NCBI RefSeq assembly: GCF_027744825.2
Contig: NC_071334.1
Location: 31,007,437-31,071,436, forward strand
From: Synchiropus splendidus
Lineage: Eukaryota > Chordata > Actinopteri > Syngnathiformes > Callionymidae
DNA length: 64,000 bases
Direction of reading: 5' to 3'
The stretch's first letter is position 1. Every line of letters starts with the position of its first letter. The notes under the pieces are model-generated. The model searched no databases and had not been told where the DNA came from. It was given only the letters and a program-made list of their open reading frames with translations. Below, piece by piece: positions 1 to 17,954 of this stretch. The position numbers and the translations under genes were made by a program.

Positions 1-12
1 ACGCAGACTTAC

Positions 13-2263
13 TGTTGCTTGTTCTGTTTTTTGGGAACTTGAGCACGTCCACCAGATCCGCATGCTTGCGTAACATGGTTCTCTGAATATCATCTGTCAC
101 GTTTCTCTTCTCCAATGCATTAATGTACCTGTGTAGGGAAATAACTTTTATTCATTGTGGTGACAGACCATCATCTATCACCCCATCCATCACATATCCT
201 CAAGGTCTTCAGGTTATTGTAGACAGGATCACACAGGATTAACTTAGTATGAACTTATTTTAAGAGATAGAATTCTACCGTTCTCAAGAGAACTCCACTG
301 ACCAGAAGCAATGCTCCGTCTTCTGCGGTATCTTGTAGATATACACATGCCCCCATTCAGGTTTGATCCGATTTGTTTTTTTTAAGAAGTTCATGGAAAA
401 GTCAAAGATCTTGCGTGCCGGCGGCAGAAGGCGCTGAAGATTCCGTGTGTAGTCACAGCTGGCAGAAAAGCTGCCCGCTGAAAGTATCGGTGTGCTGAGC
501 TTCAACCCTGTTTCCGCACTGGGAGAAAGAGAACACGATAAGCTTCAGTGCTTGTTTTCACTCCAGAGAAGAGGATTTACATGGCCGTACCTGACCATTT
601 GAAAAGTTGCATAGTTGCAGGTTGGTCCTAGCAAGACACAGCCCAGGTTATCAGACTCCTGATGGGGAAAAATAAAATGGACTTCTGAACAATATTCATG
701 TTACAACAGCTGATACAAAAAAAAAAAAGTTGATGAAGAAACAACGGCTTTTACATTTAAGCCTATAGCTTCAGTATGATGTGCGTTTCTTCCCTCAAGT
801 CAGAACTGCAGGAAGCTGATAATTGCTCATGGATGTTGTGATATACTTAATATTTTAAGGGATACCTTTGAAAACATCCATTTGATTCAAGCATTAATGG
901 TTCTAGGAGCTACCTATGAAATCTCAACACGCTAAAGAACACTCTACAGAACAATCTCCGAGTTGCTTGTACGGATGAAGCTATCTGTAATTTGCCTGCT
1001 AAGTAGAGCATGCCTTCGAAAGTGAAAAATAAGACATCTAGTTGAATCTAGTTTCATACACCACGATCATCCAGAGATCTAAGAGGAGCACGGTGAAGAA
1101 TCCCACTCACCATGAGGTCGGTGAGGATGTCCACTCCCTCACAGGTGGTGCTCGTGCAGCCTTTCTGTCGATAGTAGCTGGTGTTGAATCCACCGAAGCT
1201 CGCTGTGAGATTATACTTCACATCTTTCATGTTTTTAAGGAGAGAAACAAGGCAGGAAACTGTAGTTAAACAATCTGAACAGCAGTATTTTGTTAACAGA
1301 CAGTTATGTTTTCAAGATTATAGTTTTACAATCCATGCAGAAATCATCATTGACATGGCAAGGATTTCAGTGTGATGAAATATTTATAGCCTCATAAAAA
1401 AAGTATGATCTATGATCATGACCCACAATCACTTCACAATCATTAATGAAAGAGATTGATCTTTTTTTTGTGGTGACAGACATCAACTGCTTCTGTTTAC
1501 CCTGGCAAACTAAGATTGAAAAATGTCTCCAGACACTGAACAAAAGCAGTACATTCTCTCCATTAGCTTCAAGCTTGGCTCAGAGAAATAAGGGCAATCA
1601 TTTTCCTTGTGTGAGTCAGTGTCGAGGCCACGTCACAACAATCCCAGAAGTGTAAGAGACTGACACCTGTCATGCAGAAACCTTTCCAAAGCTGGATCTG
1701 AATCTAAAAAACTTCACGCGTAATAGGTTGTTTGGCATTGATCTCTTTTGTTCAGTCACTTTACCACAACTCCTTTTTATGGAAAACTCGACCGGTTCAT
1801 CCTCAACAGTGGTTAAATAACAAACAATAGTTCCTGTGTCGTGGGTTGGAAATCCTGAGGTTTATCTATTGAACGCTCATTGAGCTACTGTTGTGATGAT
1901 GATGATGATGATGGTGCAGACTTTCTGAAAGTGTCCAACTGAATAAAAAGGATCATTTAAAAATACAGACATGTCACTCGCTCCCAGAGATAGATGGGTT
2001 GTCACATTCGTCTCTCAAACATGTAAAATGTTTATTGAAAGTTGCAAATATTCATAGACGACCTTACCGTCTTCAGCATGGATGATAGAGTCCCTGTCTA
2101 TGGCCTTCAGGACCTCTCCTTCCACGTACTTCATGCTCCATGGGGAGTCCTCGTCATTCAGCAGCAGCACGTTGATCGTCGCTCGGTCCAGACAAATTCC
2201 CCGACATGATGCTGCCAGGATCCCGACAACAAACAGCTGTAGCTGCCAGACACCTGCGCCCAT
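13..2263 (-). CDS. gucy2c: GUCY2C-like receptor guanylyl cyclase, N-terminal exons (partial)
   Basis: Five coding exons are seen on the minus strand: 2068-2263, 1111-1202, 591-658, 303-518 and 13-128. All have GT/AG borders and compatible phases; the gene continues beyond the left edge. Exon 1 starts with ATG at 2263 and a hydrophobic signal peptide (LQLFVVGILAASC). The joined product resembles the extracellular ligand-binding domain of guanylyl cyclase C: it contains a KGCTSTTCEGVDIL stretch, LGCVLLGPTCNYATFQM, ILSAGSFSASCDY, an HCFW-Y junction and YINALE. The intracellular kinase-homology and cyclase domains are not in the window. In the family the protein sits in the apical membrane of gut epithelium, binds guanylin/uroguanylin and makes cGMP. 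The resemblance is clear in the cysteine pattern, but a fish paralogue of the same family cannot be excluded. Confidence 0.85.
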
Positions 2264-5200
2264 TTTCAGCCCCGTAATCCTCTGAAGATGATCAGCATCT
2301 AATGATGCTCATTGGCGAAATCCACATCCGAGAACAATACGATCCAGCAGGTTCTTGGAGAAAGATGTCATCTATCTTCCTCCAGTCACTTCCTCTTTTC
2401 CTCTCTCACCTGCCCTTATCCACCCAAGTTTGTTAATGTACAATCTGTCAGCACACCACAGCAACCTTCCCTCTGTTGTTGCCTGCACCAGTGACAACAC
2501 AGCCAAGGACACACTCGTGTTATTTGTTCGTGCTGGTGGACGCTTCACTCGTGTGCGGGAGACACACTTGTTCTATTTATCAATCCCTTTCTTTCATTCA
2601 AGATTCATTTAAAATGTATTTTGAAATGAAAAAAAAACCTTCTGTTATTTTATTTTGAGTTTAACGGTATCACATGTGCTACTCGTAAACATGTGGTGAG
2701 GAGTGCGTACAGTCCAAAAGTCTTGCCTCACAGGATCATTTGGAGCTTCACATATACTGACTCTCAGTCCAATTCCTACCTCAGGGACTTCAATATATTT
2801 GAGTTTCATTTTGACTTCTGATGTGTCTACTTTGTAACATTTTATATATTAATGACATTTTCGTGCGAACAAGGGAAAATGGACAGTGTCTACAAAAAAG
2901 AGCAAAGGTTGACTCAGCAATAAAGCAGAACGTTGATAAGCATGCTGTAAAACCACACACACCGACGCAAAACTATTTAATGGCGCTCATTTATGAGACG
3001 ATTCAAGTGAACAGCTGATATGCAACAAACCCATTAAATCAAATCGCCCCAGTATAGGTCGAGGGGAACTAACACTGAAATGGAGCGCACCGATTTACAG
3101 CCATGAGTTTCACGTACGAGGACTTTGACTCTTGTTTTTATTTCTCTAAACCTCACTGGACGCAGAGATAAGAGATACACGTCGAGAAGAAGGAAAGAAA
3201 TCAGGTTGACTCAAAAGTCAAGAGAGGAAAACGCATGTAGTGTCTTCTGAAGATCACAGCCAATGCTGTTTGATAGGAGGCAGCTCGACACCCACATTGA
3301 CCACGGTGCCCCCAAGGTCAGTTCGTCAAGCCCAGGACTCACAGGAGACAAGACTTGTGTTGCCTCTGGCTGTTTTTAAAGCCGCCGTCGAAACATGGAC
3401 TATTCATGTTCGGACAAAACAGGAGTGTGATTCACAATCGCTAGTAAAACACTTTCTTTCAGTGGCTTGAGAGGCTTGGGCTTAACAATTGTTTCTTCAA
3501 CAAATAAATGCGTGGAAATTCTGTGGGTTCTGGTTTGAGTCAACAGCGTCACCATGAGGTCAAAGTCTGAAATGCGTCAACAGAAATGTATTTATTTCAT
3601 TTGGTACCATCCACTGACTACTTGCATAATATCTTCAGGAAAATTCTATATCAATTGTAAATATATTATTAATACACACAAAACCCCCCACAAATTATCA
3701 GAATTGATGTAATAATGGCAATAGTAAGTTTGCATTTGAGTTGAGCAAAGTTAATACCTGTAATAATATGGGCTGCCATACTAAACATAATCCTGCTACT
3801 GCTGCTAATAATAATGCATTATTTATGGAGCACTTCCTAGAACCCTGTTCAATAAGTGAACATGAGTTCATATTGGCTAAAATAGATCACACTGTCTATT
3901 CTCCCCACACTATGAAGAACATTATTTGATAAGCAATTCCATGAAGACAAAAAAACAAACAAAACGGCAGTTAGTCAACTCAAATGGTGGAAATGTCAGC
4001 AAGTTTCTGTCGGGGTGGTGGAAGTCGAACGCACAAACCGTCTGACAATTTAACCAGGAAACTGTGTCAATGTCAAGAAGGGCGCCTAAAATAGACGTCC
4101 TATTGTTCCTAAAGAGAGCTAACCAGCAGTGAGAGGCAGAGACTTAGCAGCCGGACAAATCTGTGAATCAGTATTTTAATCAATGTTCTTTCCTCAGGGC
4201 AACAGACGAGCTACCGCTGTGTTTTTTAAAAAGAAAATAAAAAGTGCTTACGCGGCAATACACTGATGAGGTTAACAAGTTACATCAATGAACATCATCA
4301 AACAGTGTTGTTGCATAATAACACAAATCACATAGACACGGTACAGAGTGCACGTCCCCAAAAACATCTGCCATAAAGAGACAAACACTAGTGCAGGATC
4401 ACCAGAGGGTGTATTTGATCAAGCAAAGTTACTCTTCACCAGGGTTATTTATACGGCTCATACATCAGCTGTTAAGGGAGTTTGCCCAATGAAAACTGTC
4501 AGGTTTACAGTCAATTGCAACAACCCGAACAACGCGGGAACTGTGGGAAAACAGTACTTCAGCCTTCAGATTTAATACAATTTCAACTCTGTTTCTATAA
4601 ATGTGTGACATCTGAACCTGAGGAAGACTATAGGCTACTTTACGGACTGTAATCCTTTTCAGAAATATATATATATATATATACAGTACAAAGTAAAAAA
4701 AATGACATCAGGATGGTGTTTTATACTGAAACCTGACTGGTTACTTTTTTTGTTTTGAGTCGCTGTTTTGAATTTATCGGATTGTTCAATTTGTGTTGAC
4801 ATGCGAATGTAAGCAATAGCCAAAGAATCCTGTGTGAAACCCAAATATGTTTCAAGTTTATGATCTTGGGCATAAGAATACCACTTACCTAATAATAATT
4901 TGAGCAATATTTGAACTTTAGGAGACACAAAACACAGCTGCAATAATGTCCATGTTCAAAGGGTAAATATGCATTTATAATACTGGTTTTAACTCAAATT
5001 ATATTTGTTACTAGTTAGTGTGGATTAGAAGCTAACAGTCATCATTTACCTTTGAGCTCAAAATTGTGCCTAATTTCTGAAAAATAAATAAATAAATAAA
5101 ATAGTGATGACAGTAAATGACATCATAGTGTCACAAAAGAAAATGTCGTGGCTCTTTCAGCTAAACTAGCCTATGCAGCTTTTTCACATTTACGGTTACC

Positions 5201-6165
5201 GAAGCATATTTTGTTAAAAAGGTGTTCCCTTTTGACTTGAGTGTTTCCCTTTTTCACTTTCCAAATCTGTCAGCATGGTACTTCAAGCAGTCACTCCTCT
5301 TGACCCTCTGGCCCGGTTTTTCATCTGCACACAGCAAATATGTTTGCCACAGGAACACGCAGCCGTCATTGGAGCAAAAAACACTTGCACTAGACACCAA
5401 AAAAATCATAATTCATTTTAAAATAGTGAGAGCAGAAAGATTATTAGGTTTTCAAATGCCTAAATGAAAGTGTTCACGCCCTTCTAAAAGTGCACAGTTT
5501 TACAGTCGCCAGGAAAAATACTCCGAAGGCAGATCAGTGCATCTTTCACAGACGAACACTGGCAGTTTTTCCCTTGGTTAGATCAACTCCACTATGGATT
5601 AGCTGGAACAGTACACGCAGCTCTTCAAAAGAAAGTTCCTCAGGCTGCAGGGAATGTGGTGGAACTGTATGGCGAACTTACAAATCTGATATTCTGCTCA
5701 TTTTAATGACGTGTGATTTGATGTTAATATTTTAACATGGACCCAACCAACCTTTGCTTTTGGTCTGTGATGCTACGCCAGCAATGCAGCTACATGACAT
5801 GTTTTTTTAGGTAGTACTGATGGTAATAATACTGTCTAATAAAAGTAGTAACGTTATGTGATAACACTGAAATTAAAGGAACTTGCGTGAACTTTTCTCA
5901 TGATTTGTCACGATTTTCTAAAAAATGTTTCACATTACATAAAACAATGTCAGTAAGACATCAAGACGTTGAAATGCATCTTAAAGTGACACCAAAAGCA
6001 ACTGTTAAACTAACATGGTCACCCTTGAATATCCCCCTCAAACAGTCGAACCTACATTCCAGGTGGATTTTTCCCTGAAACCCTCTTGTTCCAATGACCT
6101 TGAGTCAACCCAAGCAGAAACCCAATACACATTCCGTTGTCCCTCACAGACAGCAGAGCAAAGGT
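2264..6165. other. Intergenic stretch between gucy2c-like and csdc2
   Basis: No coding exon was recognised in this 3.9 kb. Its right part must hold the csdc2 3' UTR, whose end was not located. There is a short TA run at about 4664-4682 and an AAAT run at about 5083-5101. The left edge should hold the gucy2c-like promoter. Confidence 0.5.
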
Positions 6166-7208
6166 CTAGGAGCTGATGATTTGGCCGGACCAGGTCTCGT
6201 GCTTGGTGCCGGGGTTAAGGTGCGTGATGACTACCTCCACTGCCTGGATCTTCTGGTTTTTGGGAGGGATGGGACAAACCTTGTAGGTCACCTCGTCCCC
6301 CTCCATAGGCACGTACTCCCCTTCCACACTGTGTGACGAAGAGAAGCATCACTCAAACACTTTTGGCAGAAGAAGAAAGCACAGGTTTGACTTCAGCTTT
6401 TCACTTTTCATACTCAAGTTCCAAAATCAAAGGTCAAAAATTATAATGTTTTTAACGTCAGAGTCAGCGGCAGCCTGTAGTATATAATATATAATAAATA
6501 TAAATGTGTCCTATTTGGGAAGAAACAACTTCCTGTTTGTCATATCCTGCTTGTGAGGCACAGGAAAACGTGCCCCTTCACTGACCCGGCTCAGCCAATC
6601 TCAGCCATGCAATGGTCACATGTCACCTGAAATTCATCCAATCAGAATCCAGTTGCGGGCAATTCCTATAGTGCCCCAAGCTCGGTGACAGAGGAGGTGA
6701 GGAGTCTAGACACAGCTATCCCACCTTTTGGGTCCAGTTCTTGCCAAAATATAGTCCCTGAGTCACACTTGTTTTGGACTGAGCACGGTGCTAACTACCA
6801 CGAGCAGATGGGCACGTACTCTGAAACGTGGACAAAAATGTCCTCTCCACCATGAGACGGCCGTATGAACCCATGACCCTGAGATCTGGAGAAGTTCTTA
6901 CACACGCCTTTAAAGACCGGGCCGGACCGGGCTCGTACTGTCCTGCAGGGAAAAGAGAGGGATCAGATGGGAGGCTGGAACAAGAGCAGAAGAAGCCAGT
7001 GCGAGTGAGATAGCCATGTGACTCACGCGGAATATGTGCGGGTGCGCTTGGTGGGCAGTGGGGAAGGCAGCTCCCCCGCCTGAGGAGGTTTCCTCTCCCA
7101 AACACGACTGCCCTCTCTGAGGAAAGGGAAGGAGACCTGGAGCGGGGTGCGAGGGGAGGTGAGGGGGAGTGGAGGATCTGTCAGGGAGGATGGGCTGGGC
7201 TCCGACAT
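6166..7208 (-). CDS. csdc2: Cold-shock-domain RNA-binding protein CSDC2 (PIPPin)
   Basis: Three coding exons (7027-7208, 6820-6942, 6166-6328) join in phase to give about 155 aa, close to the usual ~153. The N-terminus is Pro/Ser-rich and carries the family signature EGSRVWER and [16 protein letters not shown] cold-shock domain follows, with RNP1-like GHGFI and RNP2-like DIFVHV, then the C-terminal [18 protein letters not shown] and HETWSGQ. In mammals PIPPin binds the 3' UTRs of histone H1° and H3.3 mRNAs, mainly in brain. The start chosen is the ATG at 7208, since the in-frame codon just upstream is GTG. The coding exon begins after a CAG acceptor at 7305, so at least one 5' non-coding exon must lie upstream. 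It is co-oriented with aco2; no polr3h was seen between them. Confidence 0.95.
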
Positions 7209-7210
7209 TT

Positions 7211-7285
7211 TCACTTTTCTTTTTTCAGTTCCTTTGAGACAGAACTGATGCTACACCCCCTGCATGACAGTGGAGCGTCCGGCAT
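7211..7285 (-). promoter_or_regulatory. Upstream ORF in csdc2 5' UTR
   Basis: In the 5' UTR part of the first coding exon (downstream of the acceptor at 7305), an ATG at 7285 opens a 24-codon ORF. Its TGA ends only two bases before the csdc2 ATG. A second upstream ATG within it gives a four-codon ORF in another frame. Such an arrangement usually lowers translation of the main ORF; here that is an inference. Confidence 0.5.
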
Positions 7286-7304
7286 GCGAGACAGTCAGCG
7301 ACAC

Positions 7305-8697
7305 CTGTGGGGAAACAGGGACAGGAAGAACTGAGTTGCTTGTTTTATACTCACCATTGTATTTCCTTCAAATACTACAGCTTAGGATGGGCTTCTCTGT
7401 GTCATCGCGTTGAAGCAGCCTCAAAACAAACCTTGCACAAATGAAAACACACACTAAAATGTAAGTGATGTCCGGAGTGGAAGGTCTGAAACTTGCTGCT
7501 GTGTCTTTGACTAAACACTTGAACACCGTGGTATCAAGGTAGAGCCTGGACATCAACACAGCAGAAGGTCAATGACTGGGCTCATTCGGGGTCTGTGGCG
7601 CTTTAATAAACTGTGGAGACAGAGTGAAGGAAGGATGACGAGGCATAAACATGTCAGCTGAATAATTCATGCCCTCCACCGGCTGCTCTTTCATTAGGAC
7701 GCTTCATTAACTGGATTAAGAAGCAGCTAATGGAGAACCTTCACCAGCAGGGTGTCGAACTGCTCAATAAAGGAGGGCGGGATTCAGAGGGAAGGCAAGA
7801 GAAGATGCTCGTATATCTGCATTACAGATCCCCCGATTTAAAAATGGTGTCCTGAAGACATGAACACCAAGAATGGACAGAATAAGATGATTTTCCAGTC
7901 GGAATTTTTAAGAATGTCATTCATCACATGGGGGGGAGGCATTAAGGCTAAAATAAAGGTATAACCAAAGATTCCTTGCCTTTTTTTTGTCGCCATTTAA
8001 ACCCGTTTTTAAAATAAAATAAAAAAAAGATGAGTGAAATACATTATTTAGCAACCTTAATAACAGGAATTATGAAAGGAAAAGGGTGAGAGGGAAAGGT
8101 CTGTTGGAAGAAAGAAGGAAAGAAAGAAAGAAAAAGGAAGGAAGATGCCAACCCTTTTACATTTTAGGAAGACAGCATCTATATGGGAGAGGAAGTGAGG
8201 CAGTCATTCATTACAGTCAATATGAGATTTCAAATGATAAAATAGTGGATGGATGTGGGTAAGTTGAATATGTTTAAGTGGCAAGGACGAAAGGAAGGAA
8301 GAAGTGATGCATGTTCGTGAACAGGCCGAGCTCCAATAGTCGGCGCTTCTCTCTATCAGCATGAGTGACACGTCCACCCATCACACGCACGCACAGTGCG
8401 ACAGGAAGCGCGTTAATAATTCACTCCAAAATAAAAGCCCCGGAACAAATTGTTTCTGGAAGATTCCACAACAGTGACAAAGAGTCTAGATGCAGATCGC
8501 GGGGACACATGTGTGACTGCTGCACAATAACAACGGCGGGATCGTTAGAAATGTGACTTAAGCGTTGAAATCGCGGGAGCACGGTGCGACAATGAAGCCG
8601 CAGCCCTCCGCCGTCCGCCCCGAGGGGAAGAGACAACACAACGACCACCTGCTCGGAGTCGAAATCCCCCAAACGCGCTCGGTAAACGTCGACTTAC
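7305..8697 (-). other. Probable 5' UTR intron of csdc2
   Basis: This stretch lies between a good minus-strand donor (G|GTAAGT at 8697) and the acceptor CCCCACAG at 7305. No coding exon was recognised. It contains a purine-rich GAAA/GGAA simple repeat at about 8109-8146. The part near 8500-8700 is CpG-rich. Confidence 0.5.
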
Positions 8698-8880
8698 CGG
8701 TGGACCAGTCGGCCGCTGTTCCAGGGTGGAGAAATGGTTTCAATGTGTGATGTAATCGGGTGAAAGCGGTGGGACATGTGGTGAATAAGTGAGTGGATGT
8801 TGGTGTGGAAGCAGGCGGGGTGAGAGAGAGGAGGGGAGCCGGTGGAGGGCGGGGGTGACGGGGCAGGATTCACACACACT
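8698..8880 (-). promoter_or_regulatory. Candidate csdc2 non-coding first exon and CpG-rich promoter
   Basis: A strong donor (ACCG|GTAAGTCGACG on the minus strand) ends at 8698, inside GC- and CpG-rich DNA spanning roughly 8550-8900. With the acceptor at 7305 it makes a plausible non-coding first exon. The transcription start was not determined; the right border given is only the edge of the GC-rich DNA. Confidence 0.4.
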
Positions 8881-9044
8881 GCTCTTTGTCCGGATGGAGG
8901 CTCCGGAATCTTGCGCTACGACGTTTCTTTCGCGATTGTGATAAGTTGTTTGATCAACCTTTTGCCGTGTCAATTGTTGTACTTGGGTAAAAAAAAAAAA
9001 GATCTCTTCTCATCTCATCTTGTTTTTGCAGCCTTCGACCACAT

Positions 9045-9047
<3 letters not shown>

Positions 9048-9093
<46 letters not shown>
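9048..9093. repeat. (TA)n microsatellite
   Basis: About 23 uninterrupted TA units, with a second short TA run at about 9130-9141. It lies between the csdc2 promoter region and the 3' end of aco2. Confidence 0.95.
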
Positions 9094-9095
<2 letters not shown>

Positions 9096-9174
9096 GGCAA
9101 TTAATTATCATTGTGACCTACCTCTGACATATATATATATAAAATAAAAAAAAAACAATTCAATATCTGTGATT

Positions 9175-9180
9175 TTTATT
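9175..9180 (-). terminator. Candidate aco2 polyadenylation signal (AATAAA)
   Basis: TTTATT on the plus strand reads AATAAA on the minus strand, about 0.8 kb downstream of the aco2 stop. The stretch 9181-9993 has no recognisable coding exon and would be the aco2 3' UTR. Confidence 0.45.
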
Positions 9181-9993
9181 TTACAACCCACAGGCATGTC
9201 TGTAACATAAAAGATCATCTGGGAGAAAACTGAATGAAAATTTGTACAAGAAATATGGACACTTTCCACAAAGCATGTGTGAAGTTCAATCCATGCTTCT
9301 CATCCAAACTGATCAGCCACCCATGACCCAAGACATGGGACACCATTATTTGGGCCAATTCGCACACAAAAATGACATGTGATGGACACAAGGCTCTTCC
9401 CTCGGAGCAAGAACAAACCTAAAATCAAGCAGCAGCTGAATTGATTGGAGTGAATATAGAAAAATAAAACAGGAGAAAACTATGTTTTTGACCTCCTCAA
9501 TTGGTTGTGCTTGATGGGAAATGTGTTTACAGCACGAAATCTGAGTTGGTGAGCTGCGTTATAACTGCACAGTCATAGATATCAGTTAACAGGCAAGAAA
9601 CGGTCTTTAAAACAGCTGAATGATCACTGGATAAACGTTTTTGGATTTGACAGTTTAGCTTCATGATTCAACTCAAACTTAATAATCAGTTTGGTGATGT
9701 AGACAGAGCCCCCTCCTGGGAGAACTTGGAAACTACAGCCAAACGTGGCGAGCAGATGTGGTTAAATGATTTCATTTTCACTACAACTGCAATTCAGAGA
9801 TTTAACTGTGTTACATCAGTATGAGCAATACGCTGTCACCATTAGTGCCTCAGAAAGTGAGCACTACATTCAGGGAAACACTGCACTGGACACGGATCGG
9901 CTGAATCTAACCTGCAATGTTAGGATAGATTATGGTAGAACTATGATTAATAATTCATCAATGCTTTTCCTCCCGCGGCACAAAACTTCTTGT

Positions 9994-16675
<6,682 letters not shown>

Positions 16676-16681
<6 letters not shown>

Positions 16682-16703
16682 TTTGTTCACTGACAAAGAT
16701 GTG
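16676..16703 (-). promoter_or_regulatory. Iron-responsive element at the aco2 start codon
   Basis: On the minus strand the sequence reads C-bulge, UUUGU, loop CAGUGA, ACAAA, and then runs straight into the AUG. The five-base upper stem UUUGU/ACAAA pairs perfectly, the loop fits CAGUGN, and an unpaired C sits directly 5' of the upper stem. The lower stem begins with three pairs (U-A, A-U, C-G), two of them using the start codon. Mammalian ACO2 mRNA is known to carry an IRE in the same place. Iron-regulatory proteins binding here would block translation when iron is low. Confidence 0.9.
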
Positions 16704-17699
16704 ACGGGAGGAGGTGACGTCACCAATTTATACCAACCCGCTTTTCTTCGTTCTCATTTTTCTAACGAACAAACTGGAACTATCAGCAGTGCTGTCCCCT
16801 ACTGGAAAAGATGTACATTACAGAAACGCGAAAAACATTTACCACTTGGCGGCGAACAAGTTACATTTAAGCTTCCAATTCACTGCGATAATGTTCACCT
16901 CAGTGACTATCTCAGTGACATTAATGATTCTCCAATGTCTGATAAAACGACTGCGGGGCTACGGTGAAAGTAATGGGGCCTGCAGAATTCAAAAGTTGAT
17001 ACATTTCTATGTAAAACCACAAATTCTATATTTCTATGAAGAAATACGCACCACAAGCTTTAATCTCATTTTACTTTTCACTCATACTACTTCAAGAGAT
17101 ATGTTCAGTTATGTTTTTTCATTTTTACTAATCTGCGTGGAAGAATGACGTCAACCTTCAAATAATGGCTGATGATGAATGTCTATTTCAATTCTTGTAA
17201 TATATTGATGTGGCGAGTTATATGAGAACTGTATAGCTATTTTGTCACATGCCTTCTTAATCGTTACATACAATATTTATTCTTGTATTATGCAGAGAAT
17301 GAAAATAAGAGTGATTGTAATTTCTACCGCTTATTCCCACGTTCCCTGTTTTTCAGTAGTTGCGCTTGTGCCTCGTTGTGTTCTTTTTTGTGTTATTGTC
17401 ACTAAAAATGACTGAAATCCACCAAGCAATTGTATATAATTTTATTTATTTATTTTTTGTTTTAATTGAATTATTATTTGAATGTGATAACCACATTCGA
17501 AACATTATGCAAAACATTGTTTTTATTAAATAACATGAAATAGAAAGTGGCATAAATAGAACACAAAATCTATTTATTGCAATGATACACACACAACTGA
17601 ATAATGATAATAGAGCATCAGACCTAATGAACTTCCTCTTAATGCGATTTTAAAGAATGACCACACGGTCCTGTGGTTGCCGCGTGCTCGGATTACTCG
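16704..17699. other. Divergent aco2/rhbdf1 promoter interval
   Basis: About 1 kb separates the aco2 start (minus) from the candidate rhbdf1 first exon (plus). No coding exon is recognised. It includes a GTGACGTCAC palindrome just upstream of the aco2 IRE, which is a CRE/ATF-like site. The rest is AT-rich. Confidence 0.5.
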
Positions 17700-17954
17700 C
17701 GACCGCATCACATCCAGCTGTGGCAGCAGCAGCGTGGGAGGACACCGGCAGCTCTGCACATCACTCACACCGTCGCACTTGGCTGCTTCAACCGCTCTCG
17801 ACTCGGGTATCTGCACCGGCCTTTAGACTTTTCTATCTGTAATATCCGAAGCGTTATAGCGAAAGTGAACCAGCAGTGGATTGCCCCCATGAGAAGCCAT
17901 GAAGTGAACGGGGTGTCGTCGAAGCAGTTGCTGCTGCCGCCTTTGAGTACGGAG
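17700..17954 (+). other. rhbdf1: Candidate 5' non-coding exon of rhbdf1
   Basis: This is a CpG-rich stretch ending in a clean donor (GGAG|GTAAGA at 17955). Its position and strand fit a first exon spliced to the acceptor at 27322/27323. The 5' border is a guess. An ATG at 17889 opens a short ORF that is out of frame with the rhbdf1 start if the two exons are joined directly. Confidence 0.45.

Noticed and set aside
16683..17148. Two overlapping plus-strand frames beside the aco2 start
   Set aside because: No family resemblance, no splice context, low-complexity end; they lie in the aco2 5' flank.
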